A stretch of DNA of 64,000 nt, from contig JAPLQF010000033.1 of NCBI GenBank assembly GCA_026399875.1, forward strand, positions 62,001-126,000. The letters are read 5' to 3'. Both the position numbers and the translations under genes were made by a program. Positions within the stretch are counted from its first letter, which is position 1. Each line of letters starts with the position of its first letter. This document shows, in pieces, positions 27,795 through 38,212 of the stretch. The notes beneath the pieces were generated by a model. That model ran no database searches. It was not told the DNA's origin and saw only the letters and a list, made by a program, of their open reading frames with translations. The stretch is from Burkholderiales bacterium (lineage in GTDB: Bacteria > Pseudomonadota > Gammaproteobacteria > Burkholderiales > Burkholderiaceae_E).

Positions 27795-29125
27795 GCCGCC
27801 CGCATCAGCGCTTCGATGTCGGCCGTCGTCTTGGGCACATCGCCGGTGATGATCTCGCAGCCGCTGTCGGTCACCAGGGCATCGTCCTCGATGCGGATGC
27901 CGATGTCGTGATAGGCCGCCGGCACATCGGGGGCGGCGCGCACATAGATGCCCGGCTCGACGGTGAGCACCATGCCCGCGCGCAGCACGCGCCAGGGTTT
28001 TTCGCTGCCGGGCTGTGCGGCTTCGCCGGGTTCGCGGTAGCCGCCGCAGTCGTGGACATCCATGCCGAGCCAGTGGCCGGTGCGGTGCATGTAGAAACGC
28101 CGGTAGCTGCCGCTTTCAATCGCGCCGTCGAGCGATCCGCTGATCAGGCCGCAATCGAGCATGCCCTGCGCAAGTACTCTGACCGCCGCGTCATGCGGAT
28201 CGATGAAGCGCATGCCCGGCCGCGTGGCGGCAATCGCGGCCGCCTGGGCGTCGAGCACGATGTCGTAGAGCTCGCGCTGCGGACCGCTGAAGCGGCCGTT
28301 GACCGGAAAGGTGCGGGTGATGTCGGAGGCATAGCCATCGAGTTCGCAGCCGGCATCGATCAGCAGCAGATCACCGTCGCGCAGCGCATCGGCATTGTCG
28401 CGATAATGCAGCACGCAGGCATTGCGACCTCCGGCAACGATCGAGCCATAGGCCGGAAACTGTGAGCCCTGGCGTCTGAATTCATGCAGCAGTTCGGCTT
28501 CGACCTCGAACTCGCGACGACCGGGCGCTGTCGCCTGCATGGCTCGCACATGGGCCTGGGCCGAAATTCGGGCGGCACGCTTCATCAGGTCGATTTCGGC
28601 GGCGTCCTTGATGAGCCGCATTTCATCGAGCAGGGCATTCAGGTCATAGGCGGTAGCCGGTGCGTTCACGCCGGCGCGGGCCTGTGCGCGCACTGAACCA
28701 AGCCATTGCTGCACCCGAGTATCAAGCTCGGGGCGCTCGGCGAGCGCGTAAAAGAGCGCCGGCTGATCGGCCAGAAGGTGCGCCATCTGCGCATCGATGC
28801 TGTCGATGGCAAATGCGCCGTCGAAGCCGAAGCGTTCGGCGGCGGCATCCGGGCCGAATCGAAAGCCATCCCAGATTTCACGCTCTTCATGCTTTTCGCG
28901 GCAAAAGAGGATCGATCGGCTCGAGGTGGCGTCGGCCACGATCACCACCATCGCTTCGGGTTCGGGGAATCCGCTCAGGTAGTGAAAGTAGCTGTCGGAG
29001 CGGTAGGGGTAGTGGGCGTCGCGGTTACGGATCACCTCGGGCGCAGTGGCAATGACGGCCACGCCGCCGCCGCGGGCGCGCATCAGGTCGGCCAGCTTCA
29101 GGCGTCGGGACAGGTAGGGTTGCAT
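27791..29125 (-). CDS. pepP: Xaa-Pro aminopeptidase PepP (M24B)
   Basis: 444 aa. N-terminal creatinase-like domain (about 1-175, RDAHYPYRSDSYFHYLSGFPEPEAMVVI) and C-terminal pita-bread metallopeptidase. Metal ligands are visible in LLIDAGCELDGYASDITRTFPVNG (two Asp), MHRTGHWLGMDVHDCG (His), LTVEPGIYV (Glu) and IRIEDDALVT (Glu). Cytosolic; removes N-terminal residues before proline. Ends 4 bases inside the UbiH-like gene, starts 8 bases after murU. Confidence 0.95.
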   Translation of the reverse strand: MQPYLSRRLKLADLMRARGGGVAVIATAPEVIRNRDAHYPYRSDSYFHYLSGFPEPEAMVVIVADATSSRSILFCREKHEEREIWDGFRFGPDAAAERFGFDGAFAIDSIDAQMAHLLADQPALFYALAERPELDTRVQQWLGSVRAQARAGVNAPATAYDLNALLDEMRLIKDAAEIDLMKRAARISAQAHVRAMQATAPGRREFEVEAELLHEFRRQGSQFPAYGSIVAGGRNACVLHYRDNADALRDGDLLLIDAGCELDGYASDITRTFPVNGRFSGPQRELYDIVLDAQAAAIAATRPGMRFIDPHDAAVRVLAQGMLDCGLISGSLDGAIESGSYRRFYMHRTGHWLGMDVHDCGGYREPGEAAQPGSEKPWRVLRAGMVLTVEPGIYVRAAPDVPAAYHDIGIRIEDDALVTDSGCEIITGDVPKTTADIEALMRAA

Positions 29126-29132
29126 GATGGCC

Positions 29133-30948
<1,816 letters not shown>

Positions 30949-30952
30949 TCCC

Positions 30953-30959
30953 TATAATA
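30953..30959. promoter_or_regulatory. Perfect -10 box TATAAT before lptD, readable also on the minus strand
   Basis: TATAAT at 30953-30958 (plus) reads TATTAT at 30959-30954 on the minus strand. It lies between GTG of amgK (30948) and ATG of lptD (31006). Neither direction has a good -35 at 17 bases. It could drive lptD with a leader near 40 bases and amgK almost leaderless. Confidence 0.5.
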
Positions 30960-31005
30960 CGAGATCGTCTTGCTGCGCCCAGGGCGCTTTCCTGAGCCGC
31001 CCCCC

Positions 31006-33348
31006 ATGCGTCGCCTCCCGCCTGTCAAAGGTTTATCTGCTGCGATGGCTGCCGCGCTGGCTGGACTCGCTGCGCCCGGCTGGGCGCAAGCTCAGGAGGC
31101 CGCGCCGAGCCAGACTGCTGCCCAGCCGGCAGGCGTCAGCCTGCGCCTGGAGACCGAACTGCGCGAGCGGAACCTGCTTTCGAGTGCACAGCGCCCGGTC
31201 TTCGCTCGTGGTGCGGTCGTCGGCGGACGCACCGACCGCGAAACGACGCTCCAGGGCGATGCCGAAATCCGACGCGGCAGCACCGTGATCCGGGCCGACC
31301 GGCTGACCCGCTACGACGCCGAGGACGATGTCATTGCGGTCGGCAATGTCCGCCTGAGCCGGGAGGGGCAGATATTCACCGGACCGCAGCTTCAGATCGG
31401 GCTCGATTCACTCGAAGGCGTCTTCGAATCGCCGCGTTATCAGCTGCCGGCTACCGGCGGCAGTGGCAGCGCAAGCCGAGTCGATTTTCTGAACCGCGAT
31501 CAGTTGCTGTTGACAGAGGCCACCTACAGCACCTGCAAACCCGAGGATCCCGACTGGTACCTCAAGGCCGACAAGCTCCTGATCGACCGCGCCCAGGACG
31601 AAGGCATCGCCAAGTCGGCCGTGCTCTATTTCAAGGATGTGCCGATCTTTGCGGCGTCCACGCTGGGTTTTCCCCTGGCAGACGAGCGTCGCAGCGGTTT
31701 CCTGGCGCCAACCTTTTCGCAGGCCTCAACCACAGGCACCGAGATCATGGTGCCCTATTACCTGAACATCGCGCCCAATCGGGACATGGTCCTGTCGACC
31801 AATTACAGCGTCCGACGCGGCCTTCAGTTCTCCGGCAATGCGCGCCTGATCGACGGTAATCCCGGCCAGCCGCCGATCGCGCTCGGCACCACCCTGTTCG
31901 AAGTGACGCCCTACGATCTTGCCGCCGATCGGTCGCGCTGGATGATCAACAGCAGCTATGTCAACAACAATTACCTCGGCTGGACCGGCGGCTACACCTT
32001 TCGCGCGGTGTCGGACGACAACTACTTCGTCGATTACTCGAAAAGCATCCTGCAAAGCGCCGACCGCAGCTTGCTGCGCAATGCCTTCATCGGGCGGCAA
32101 TTCGGTAACTGGACCGTTCGCGCCAGCGTCACCGACTATCAGAACATTCTCGATGCCCGCAATTCGCCGCCGTATAACCGGATGCCCCAGCTGCTGATCG
32201 TTAATCAACAGCGCGATCTCAAGGGCTTCGATGTCGGTGTGCTCTCCGATACCAACGATTTCAGGAGCAGCCTGGCGAATTCGGCGCAGGGCTGGCGCAG
32301 CAACCTCGCGCCGACCGTGTCCTATCCAATGCTCGGCCCGGCCTGGTTCATCACGCCGCGCGCGACCGTGCGCGCCACCGCTTACCGGCTCGATGCCAAT
32401 CCGCAGGGCCCCAATGACATCAACATCGCGGTGCCGACCATGTCGGTCGATTCGGGTCTGATCTTCGAGCGCAACGCGAGCTTCGGCGGCCGCAATGTGA
32501 TTCAGACCCTCGAGCCGCGGCTCTTTTACGTCTATACGCCCTACCGTGACCAGAGCAGACTGCCCAACTTCGACACCGCGCAGGCCGACCTCAACCTGTC
32601 GACGCTCTTCAATGAGAATGTCTATGTGGGCGGTGACCGCGTGGCCGATGCCAACCAGCTCACCGCGGCGGCACTCACCCGGATCATCAATCCCGAGACC
32701 GGCATCGAGAGCCTGCGCCTCGGAGTGGCTGAGCGCTTCTACTTCACGCCGCAACGTGTGACGCTGCCCGGGCAGGTGCTTCCCTACAATGCAGCGCCGT
32801 CGCATTCCGATCTGCTGATGCTGGCATCGGGCAACCTGGGCGGTGGCCATACCATCGACGCCGGGGTCCAGTTTTCGGTCGCCGAGCGCTCGATGCCGAG
32901 AATGGGTGCTTCCTGGCGCTGGTGGCCGTCCTATGACCGTCTTGTCAACGTGGCGTTGCGCTACAAGGAGTTTGACTACTCCCAGATCGACGCCTCCTGG
33001 CGCTGGCCGGTCAGCCGTCGCTGGAATTCGGTCGGTCGCGCGAATTACTCGGTGCTTCGCGAACAGTACGATACGACGACCGGCACCAACGTTGCGGTCC
33101 AGCCGCAATTGCTTGAAGGGCTGCTCGGTCTTGAATACCAGGAGGACTGCTGGACCCTTCGTTTCGTGGTGCAGCGCTTTCTGACTGCGACCTCGACCAA
33201 CACCAGTGCGATCTTCGTCCAGCTCGAGCTGGGCGGCTTGGGTCGCTTCGGTCTGGACCCGTTCGATATACTCCGGCGCAACATCCCCGGTTATCGACCC
33301 CCCTCGCGTCGCGAATCCCCGCCTTCGCGGTTCTACGGATACGAATGA
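31006..33348 (+). CDS. lptD: LPS-assembly protein LptD
   Basis: 780 aa from ATG 31006 (MRRLPPVKGLSAAMAAALAGLAAPGWAQAQ, a signal peptide); a TTG at 30970 is in frame but lies before the signal sequence. N-terminal OstA/LptA-like domain (about 65-180, TTLQGDAEIRRGSTVIRADRLTRYDAEDDVIAVGNVRL), then a long outer-membrane barrel (about 230-760) with LGFPLADERRSGFLAPTFSQAS and YDYSQ-type strands. Cysteines at CKPEDPDWYL and EDCWTLRF are candidates for the interdomain disulfides. Inserts LPS into the outer leaflet with LptE. surA overlaps the stop by 4 bases. Confidence 0.96.
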   Translation: MRRLPPVKGLSAAMAAALAGLAAPGWAQAQEAAPSQTAAQPAGVSLRLETELRERNLLSSAQRPVFARGAVVGGRTDRETTLQGDAEIRRGSTVIRADRLTRYDAEDDVIAVGNVRLSREGQIFTGPQLQIGLDSLEGVFESPRYQLPATGGSGSASRVDFLNRDQLLLTEATYSTCKPEDPDWYLKADKLLIDRAQDEGIAKSAVLYFKDVPIFAASTLGFPLADERRSGFLAPTFSQASTTGTEIMVPYYLNIAPNRDMVLSTNYSVRRGLQFSGNARLIDGNPGQPPIALGTTLFEVTPYDLAADRSRWMINSSYVNNNYLGWTGGYTFRAVSDDNYFVDYSKSILQSADRSLLRNAFIGRQFGNWTVRASVTDYQNILDARNSPPYNRMPQLLIVNQQRDLKGFDVGVLSDTNDFRSSLANSAQGWRSNLAPTVSYPMLGPAWFITPRATVRATAYRLDANPQGPNDINIAVPTMSVDSGLIFERNASFGGRNVIQTLEPRLFYVYTPYRDQSRLPNFDTAQADLNLSTLFNENVYVGGDRVADANQLTAAALTRIINPETGIESLRLGVAERFYFTPQRVTLPGQVLPYNAAPSHSDLLMLASGNLGGGHTIDAGVQFSVAERSMPRMGASWRWWPSYDRLVNVALRYKEFDYSQIDASWRWPVSRRWNSVGRANYSVLREQYDTTTGTNVAVQPQLLEGLLGLEYQEDCWTLRFVVQRFLTATSTNTSAIFVQLELGGLGRFGLDPFDILRRNIPGYRPPSRRESPPSRFYGYE

Positions 33349-34796
33349 AGATTCCCTTGACGGTGCGGCTGCTGGCGGTTTTGCTTGCCTGCACTTCTTT
33401 TTCCGCGGCGTTGGCGCAGCTGTCCGGCACGCCGGCGGGCAGCGCGACCGGCGCGACCGGCGCGACCGGTGCCCCCGCGGGTGGGGCGTCGTTTGCGACG
33501 CCCGGGCTGTTAACTTCGCCCAGACCCGCGGCAGTGCCGGCGGCCAATAATCGGCTGCCTTCCGAGCCGGTCCTGATCGATCGCATCGTTGCGATCGTCA
33601 ACGCCGAGGCGATTACCGATCGTGAGTTGCGCCAGAAGGTCGACTCGGTCAGTCGAAGGCTGACCTCGCAGGGCGTCACCTTGCCACCCCCGCAGGAGCT
33701 CCAGCGCCAGTTGCTCGAGCGCATGATCGGTGATACTGCCCAGCAGCAGGCGGCACGTGAGGCGGGCATCAGGATCGACGAAGTCACCATCGACCGCACG
33801 GTGGCACGAATTGCCCAGGAGTCTCAGATGACTGTTGCGCAATTCCGTGCCCGGCTTGAAGCCGATGGCGTGTCCTTTCAGGCCTTTCGCCAGGATGTCG
33901 CAAGCGAATTGACCGTGTCCCGGTTTCGCGAGCGCGAGATCGATTCGCGCATCCAGGTGTCCGAGTCCGAGGTCGATGTCTACCTTGCCGAGCAGAAAAC
34001 CGCTGCAATCGAATTCAATATTGCGCAGATTCTGGTGCCGGTCAGTGAGGATGCACCCGCCGAGAGCGTTGCGAAGGCCAGGCAGCAGGCCCAGTCCATC
34101 GTCCAGATGGCGCGCGCCGGAGGCGATTTTGCGCGGATCGTCGGCAGCATGTCATCCGCCGGCGGGCAGCTTCAGGGTGGCATCACCGGCATGCGGACGG
34201 TTGACCGCCTGCCGGCGCTGTTCGTCGAGGCGGTCACGCCGCTCAAGCCGGGCGAAGTGGCCGACGAAGTTCGCAGTCCGGCCGGCTTTCATGTTCTCAA
34301 GCTGATCGAGCGGCGGGGTGGCGGATGGTCCAGTGTCAGCAGTGGTCCGGTCAAGCAGACCCGTGTTCGCCACATCCTGATCCGGGTCAATGAGCTTAAT
34401 TCCGAAACCGACGTCATTCGACGCCTGACAGAAATCGCCGAGCGGATGAGAGCCGGTTCGGTCGATTTTGCTGACATGGCCCGGCAGTATTCGGTCGACG
34501 GCAGTGCCGGGCAGGGCGGTGATCTCGGCTGGGTGTATCAGGGCGATACCGTTTCCGAGTTCGAGCGCGCGATGGATGCGCTGGAAGTCGGGCAAATCAG
34601 CGCGCCGGTGCGCTCGCCCTTCGGTTATCACCTGATCCAGGTCAGCGAGCGTCGTACCGACGATGCCTCCCCCGAGCGCGTGCGTTCGGCGACCCGCAAT
34701 CTGCTGCGTATCCGCAAGTCGAACGAGCGCTTCCAGGAATGGACCACCGAGGTTCGTGACCGCGCCTACGTCGAATATCGCCTCGACGACCAGTGA
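33345..34796 (+). CDS. surA: Periplasmic chaperone / peptidyl-prolyl isomerase SurA
   Basis: 483 aa. Signal peptide (about 1-26), a Gly/Ala/Thr linker made by a 9-nt repeat ([12 protein letters not shown]), the SurA N-terminal helical domain (about 80-220, [23 protein letters not shown]) and two parvulin domains (about 220-325, [18 protein letters not shown]; about 340-440, [19 protein letters not shown] ... [17 protein letters not shown]). Helps fold outer-membrane barrels, including the LptD encoded just upstream (4-base overlap). Unlike E. coli, no pdxA lies between surA and rsmA. Confidence 0.96.
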   Translation: MKIPLTVRLLAVLLACTSFSAALAQLSGTPAGSATGATGATGAPAGGASFATPGLLTSPRPAAVPAANNRLPSEPVLIDRIVAIVNAEAITDRELRQKVDSVSRRLTSQGVTLPPPQELQRQLLERMIGDTAQQQAAREAGIRIDEVTIDRTVARIAQESQMTVAQFRARLEADGVSFQAFRQDVASELTVSRFREREIDSRIQVSESEVDVYLAEQKTAAIEFNIAQILVPVSEDAPAESVAKARQQAQSIVQMARAGGDFARIVGSMSSAGGQLQGGITGMRTVDRLPALFVEAVTPLKPGEVADEVRSPAGFHVLKLIERRGGGWSSVSSGPVKQTRVRHILIRVNELNSETDVIRRLTEIAERMRAGSVDFADMARQYSVDGSAGQGGDLGWVYQGDTVSEFERAMDALEVGQISAPVRSPFGYHLIQVSERRTDDASPERVRSATRNLLRIRKSNERFQEWTTEVRDRAYVEYRLDDQ

Positions 34797-35593
34797 AGCA
34801 TGCGCCGCGCAAGCGATTCGGCCAGCATTTCCTGACCGACGCTTCGGTCCTCGGTCGCATCGGCGACGCGATCGACCCTCGCGATGATGATCGTCTCGTC
34901 GAGATCGGCCCCGGGCTTGGCGCACTCACGGTCGAATTGCTCGATCGGATCGGCCACCTCGATGCGGTCGAGATCGACCGCGATCTGGTTGCTCGCCTGC
35001 GCAAGACCTGGCCGCAGGCAAGGCTGACGGTTCACGAGGCCGATGCCCTGACTTTTGATTTCGCGGCACTGGCCGGTGCCGGGCGTGTGCGGCTGGTCGG
35101 CAATCTGCCCTACAACATTTCGAGCCCGCTGCTGATTCGCTTGCTGTCCTGTCGCGAGGCAATCGTCGATGCGCACTTCATGCTTCAGAAAGAAGTCGTC
35201 GATCGTATCGTCTCGGCGCCGGGCATCGCTGATTTCGGGCGTCTCAGCGTGATGATGCAGGCCTTTTTCATGGTCGAGAAGCTGTTCGATGTGCCGCCCG
35301 AGGCCTTCGATCCGCCGCCCCGGGTGATGTCGTCGGTGGTTCGTCTGCGGCCGCGCGCGGTGTCGCTTGCCGCTGACATCGCGACCCTAGAGCGACTCAT
35401 GGCGGCCGCTTTCGCACAGCGTCGCAAGATGCTGCGCGGCACGCTGCTGCCCTGGCTGCGCGAGCAAGGCCTCGATCTCGAGCAGGTGGGTCTTGCACTC
35501 GAGCCGACCGCCCGGCCGGAGGAGATTTCAGTCGAGCGCTGGGGCAAAATTGCCGACGCGCTGTGGGCGCTCAGCGAGCGCTGCGCTCGATGA
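34793..35593 (+). CDS. rsmA: 16S rRNA (A1518/A1519) dimethyltransferase RsmA (KsgA)
   Basis: 266 aa from GTG 34793 ([23 protein letters not shown], canonical start). SAM site [17 protein letters not shown], and catalytic [15 protein letters not shown]. Dimethylates two adenosines in helix 45 of 16S rRNA. Overlaps surA by 4 bases and overlaps the convergent gloA by 23 bases. Confidence 0.96.
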   Translation: MKHAPRKRFGQHFLTDASVLGRIGDAIDPRDDDRLVEIGPGLGALTVELLDRIGHLDAVEIDRDLVARLRKTWPQARLTVHEADALTFDFAALAGAGRVRLVGNLPYNISSPLLIRLLSCREAIVDAHFMLQKEVVDRIVSAPGIADFGRLSVMMQAFFMVEKLFDVPPEAFDPPPRVMSSVVRLRPRAVSLAADIATLERLMAAAFAQRRKMLRGTLLPWLREQGLDLEQVGLALEPTARPEEISVERWGKIADALWALSERCAR

Positions 35594-35960
35594 GCTCGAT
35601 CTTGTAGCCGTCCGGATCCTGCACGAAAGCGATCACGGTCGATCCGCCCTTTACCGGACCGGCGTCGCGGGTGACCATGCCGCCCGCAGCCTTGATCCGG
35701 GCACAGGTGGCAGCGGCATCGCTGACCGCAATCGCGATATGACCGAATGCGCTGCCGAGTTCGTACTGATCAACACCGTAGTTGTAGGTCAGCTCGAGTT
35801 CGGCATGCTCGGGGTTGCTGCCGTAGCCGACGAAGGCGAGCGAGTATTTCTGCTCGGGCCGGTCGGTTGTTCGCAGCAGTGTCATGCCGAGCATCGAGGT
35901 GTAGAAGTCGATCGAGCGTTGCAGGTCGCCGACCCTCAACATGGTGTGCAGCATTCTCAT
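35571..35960 (-). CDS. gloA: Lactoylglutathione lyase (glyoxalase I)
   Basis: 129 aa, normal length. [30 protein letters not shown] is the glyoxalase I opening, with metal ligands expected at the His of LHTML, Glu in [10 protein letters not shown], His in FGHIAIAV and Glu in YKIELIER. All four are present. Converts the methylglyoxal-glutathione hemithioacetal to S-lactoylglutathione. Last gene of the minus-strand run after glyQ-glyS-gmhB-plsC and the metallopeptidase. Confidence 0.95.
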   Translation of the reverse strand: MRMLHTMLRVGDLQRSIDFYTSMLGMTLLRTTDRPEQKYSLAFVGYGSNPEHAELELTYNYGVDQYELGSAFGHIAIAVSDAAATCARIKAAGGMVTRDAGPVKGGSTVIAFVQDPDGYKIELIERSAR

Positions 35961-35974
35961 GGTGTGTTCCGCCT

Positions 35975-36853
35975 TCAGCTCAGGGTGAGGTCATCGGGAA
36001 ACTGCTTCAGTTGCTGACGCGCGGTGTCGAACTCGGGCAGCAGCGACTGAACGGTGGCCCAGAAGTCCGGGCCATGATTCATTTCTTTGAGGTGGGCCAG
36101 TTCGTGCACCACGACATAGTCGATGATCTCGATCGGAAAATGCACCAGTCGCCAGTTCAGTCTGATTGAGCCGTCGGGAGCGCAGCTGCCCCAGCGGGTG
36201 CGTGCCGACGACAGGCGAAGTTGCGTCGGCGCAGCGCCGAGCCGCTCGCTGTAGATCGGCAGCCGTTCGCGAAACACGGCGCGCGCCTGGGTCTGCATCC
36301 AGGCCTGAACCGCATTCTTGAGCTGGCCGGCATCAGCCTGAGCCGGAAGCCCGATACGCAAGATGTCATTGTCGACCGCGACACCGCGGGCGCCGGCATC
36401 GATGCGCATGGTCAGCGTGCGCCCGAGAAAGGCGACCGTTCCGCCGTCTTCCCAGCGCACCGCAAGACGCTCGCGCCGACCCGCGTGTTCACGCCATTCG
36501 ACCAGTTTGCGAAGGATCCAGGCTTCCTTGGCTGACAGGGCCGAATCGATTTCGGCAATGCCGACCCATCGGGGCGCGGTCACCCGCAGCCCTGAATCGT
36601 CGACGCAAAAGCCGATCGTGCGGCGCCGTGATCGACGCAGTTCGTATTCAACCGGATGGCCGCCAAGCCGAGTCAGCCGGCGCGAGATGCCCGGGGTGTG
36701 AGCCGCCGGTGTGCCGCCCTCAGTCGTGGCCGGCGGCACCGGACGCGATGCCGGTGCACGCACCGGCACCGGTGCGATCTGATCGAACAGCGGCAGCGTC
36801 AGCTGCAGGGCAGCGTCACCGGCCGCTCGGGCCAGATCACGTAGTCGCTTCAC
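35975..36853 (-). CDS. YgjP-like (DUF45) zinc metallopeptidase-fold protein
   Basis: 292 aa from GTG 36853 ([17 protein letters not shown]), preceded by CAGGAG at six bases; in-frame starts further up to 36910 lie inside plsC and lack support. The C-terminal zinc motif [23 protein letters not shown] (HEXXH plus a third His) and [19 protein letters not shown] are family marks. N-terminal Pro/Ala-rich region (about 25-60) is variable. Function of the family is not settled. Start overlaps the plsC tail by 17 bases. Confidence 0.88.
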   Translation of the reverse strand: MKRLRDLARAAGDAALQLTLPLFDQIAPVPVRAPASRPVPPATTEGGTPAAHTPGISRRLTRLGGHPVEYELRRSRRRTIGFCVDDSGLRVTAPRWVGIAEIDSALSAKEAWILRKLVEWREHAGRRERLAVRWEDGGTVAFLGRTLTMRIDAGARGVAVDNDILRIGLPAQADAGQLKNAVQAWMQTQARAVFRERLPIYSERLGAAPTQLRLSSARTRWGSCAPDGSIRLNWRLVHFPIEIIDYVVVHELAHLKEMNHGPDFWATVQSLLPEFDTARQQLKQFPDDLTLS

Positions 36854-37618
36854 GCATTGCTCCTGCTGGGTTGTTGCCGGGGGTGTCACCGGGGGTGTCA
36901 CGGTAGGCATCGGGGTCGATGCGTCGCATTTCGGATTCGATCCAGTTCATGACCTCGCCGTTGACCTCGTCGGGTCGCCGGTTGGCGGTCTGGATCGCAG
37001 GCCCCACCGAGACCGTGATCAGGCCCGGCGACTTGATGATCGGCTTTTTCGGCCAGCAGTGCCCGGAGTTGACCGCGATCGGCACGATGGGGGCACCGGT
37101 GCGGATCGCAAGCCTTGCTCCGCCGCTCTTGTACTGGCCCTGTTGCCGACCGGAATGCGGGTGCCTTCCGGGAACATGACGATCGAGCGGCCTTCATCCA
37201 GCTTGCGCTGCCCTTGGGCCACGACCGATTCGAAGGCATCGCGACCCTGCGAACGATCGATGTGGATCATGTTGAGCAGCCCGATGCCCCATCCGAAGAA
37301 GGGCAGATAGAGCAGTTCGCGTTTGAAGACAAAACACACTTCGCGCGGCGCATAGGCGACGAAGAAGAGGGTCTCCCAGGTCGACTGGTGCTTGGACAGC
37401 AGCACGACTGGCGCATCAGGCAGATTCTCCCAGCCCTTGACCTGCCAGCGGATGCCCAGGATGACGCGCGCGCCCCAGAGCACCAGCCGGGGCCACCTGA
37501 TTGTGAAGGCGTAACGCATATGCAGCGGCAGGGGCGCGATCAGCAGGCAGCCGATCCCGAAGGGAACCACGGTGACCGCCTGGAAGATCAGAAAAAGAAG
37601 GGTTCGAATAAGGGGCAT
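36837..37618 (-). pseudogene. plsC: PlsC, 1-acyl-sn-glycerol-3-phosphate acyltransferase, broken by a one-base frameshift
   Basis: The frame from 37618 gives MPLIRTLLFLIFQAVTVVPFGIGCLL with TM segments, the acyltransferase HXXXX(D/E) motif in LLSKHQSTWETLFFV and MFPEGTR, then diverges after RIPVG. The neighbouring frame resumes QQGQYKSGGARLAIRTGAPIVPIAVNSGHCWPKK and ends at TGA 36837. One missing base near 37145-37150 explains it (adding C to the CC pair gives VGQQGQYKSGG). Rejoined length is about 260 aa, normal for PlsC. The enzyme makes phosphatidic acid and is usually essential unless duplicated, so a sequence error is the first suspect. Just downstream of gmhB in the conserved glyQ-glyS-gmhB-plsC run. 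Confidence 0.85.
36881..36904 (-). repeat. 12-nt duplication near the plsC 3' end
   Basis: CCGGGGGTGTCA occurs twice in tandem and encodes the repeated Asp-Thr-Pro-Gly in the PlsC tail. In frame, hence probably neutral. Confidence 0.6.
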
Positions 37619-37647
37619 GGGTTGGGCGCTTGGCAGGCGATGGGCAA

Positions 37648-38175
37648 TCAGGGTGCCAGTTCGGCGGCGACTGCAGTCAGGTCGATCCGCACGACAGTAT
37701 CGGCCGGCAGCAGCCCGGCATCGAGCGTGTGTCGACCGTGACCGGTCAGTACCAGAACCGGGCGCAGGCCGGCGGTGTGGGCTGCGTCGAGTTCGTGCTG
37801 CGAGTCGGTGACCAGCACGGTTGCGGCCGGTGACACATCGAGACGCTCAAGCGCATCGGTCAGTGTGGCGGCAACCCTGGCGTTGCGGTCTGGCGCGTCG
37901 GCACCCGGCACGCAGAGCACCACGTCGATGGTGCCGCCCTGGGTGGCCAGGTCTTCGACCATCCGCGAATGCACCGCATTGAGGGCTGCCATATCGCAGG
38001 TGCCGCGATCGAGCGCACCGCAGTCAGCCAGGATGGCGATGCGATAGCCGTGGTGATGCAGCCGCGAGATCGCCACAGCCGCGCCTGGCATCGATTGCCA
38101 GTCTTCAGCGCGAGTGGCGCGGCCATCAGGGTCGTTGGACACCACGCCGTCGCGGTCGAGGATGATCAGCTTCAC
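37648..38175 (-). CDS. gmhB: GmhB-like HAD phosphatase with degenerate active site
   Basis: 175 aa from GTG 38175 (MKLIILDRDGVVSND), with GAGGA ten bases ahead; a TTG at 38223 would overlap glyS. Position between glyS and plsC and the LDRDGV nucleophile motif identify D-glycero-D-manno-heptose-1,7-bisphosphate 7-phosphatase, an ADP-heptose/LPS core enzyme. However motif II is ILADCGALDRG where TNQSGIARG is normal, and the zinc loop plus CRKP lysine are missing: the segment reads VVLCVPGADAPDRNARV with a single Cys. Motif IV is present in altered form (VLVTDSQHELDAA). It may be inactive or act on another phosphate. Confidence 0.78.
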   Translation of the reverse strand: MKLIILDRDGVVSNDPDGRATRAEDWQSMPGAAVAISRLHHHGYRIAILADCGALDRGTCDMAALNAVHSRMVEDLATQGGTIDVVLCVPGADAPDRNARVAATLTDALERLDVSPAATVLVTDSQHELDAAHTAGLRPVLVLTGHGRHTLDAGLLPADTVVRIDLTAVAAELAP

Positions 38176-38212
38176 GGTGTGCAGTGTCCTCAGCGGTGTC
38201 GACGTGTTGTCG

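Noticed and set aside
36898-37239. Alternative-frame open readings over plsC as separate small genes
   Set aside because: They are the shifted continuation or shadows of plsC; only the frame with acyltransferase homology on both sides of the break is meaningful.
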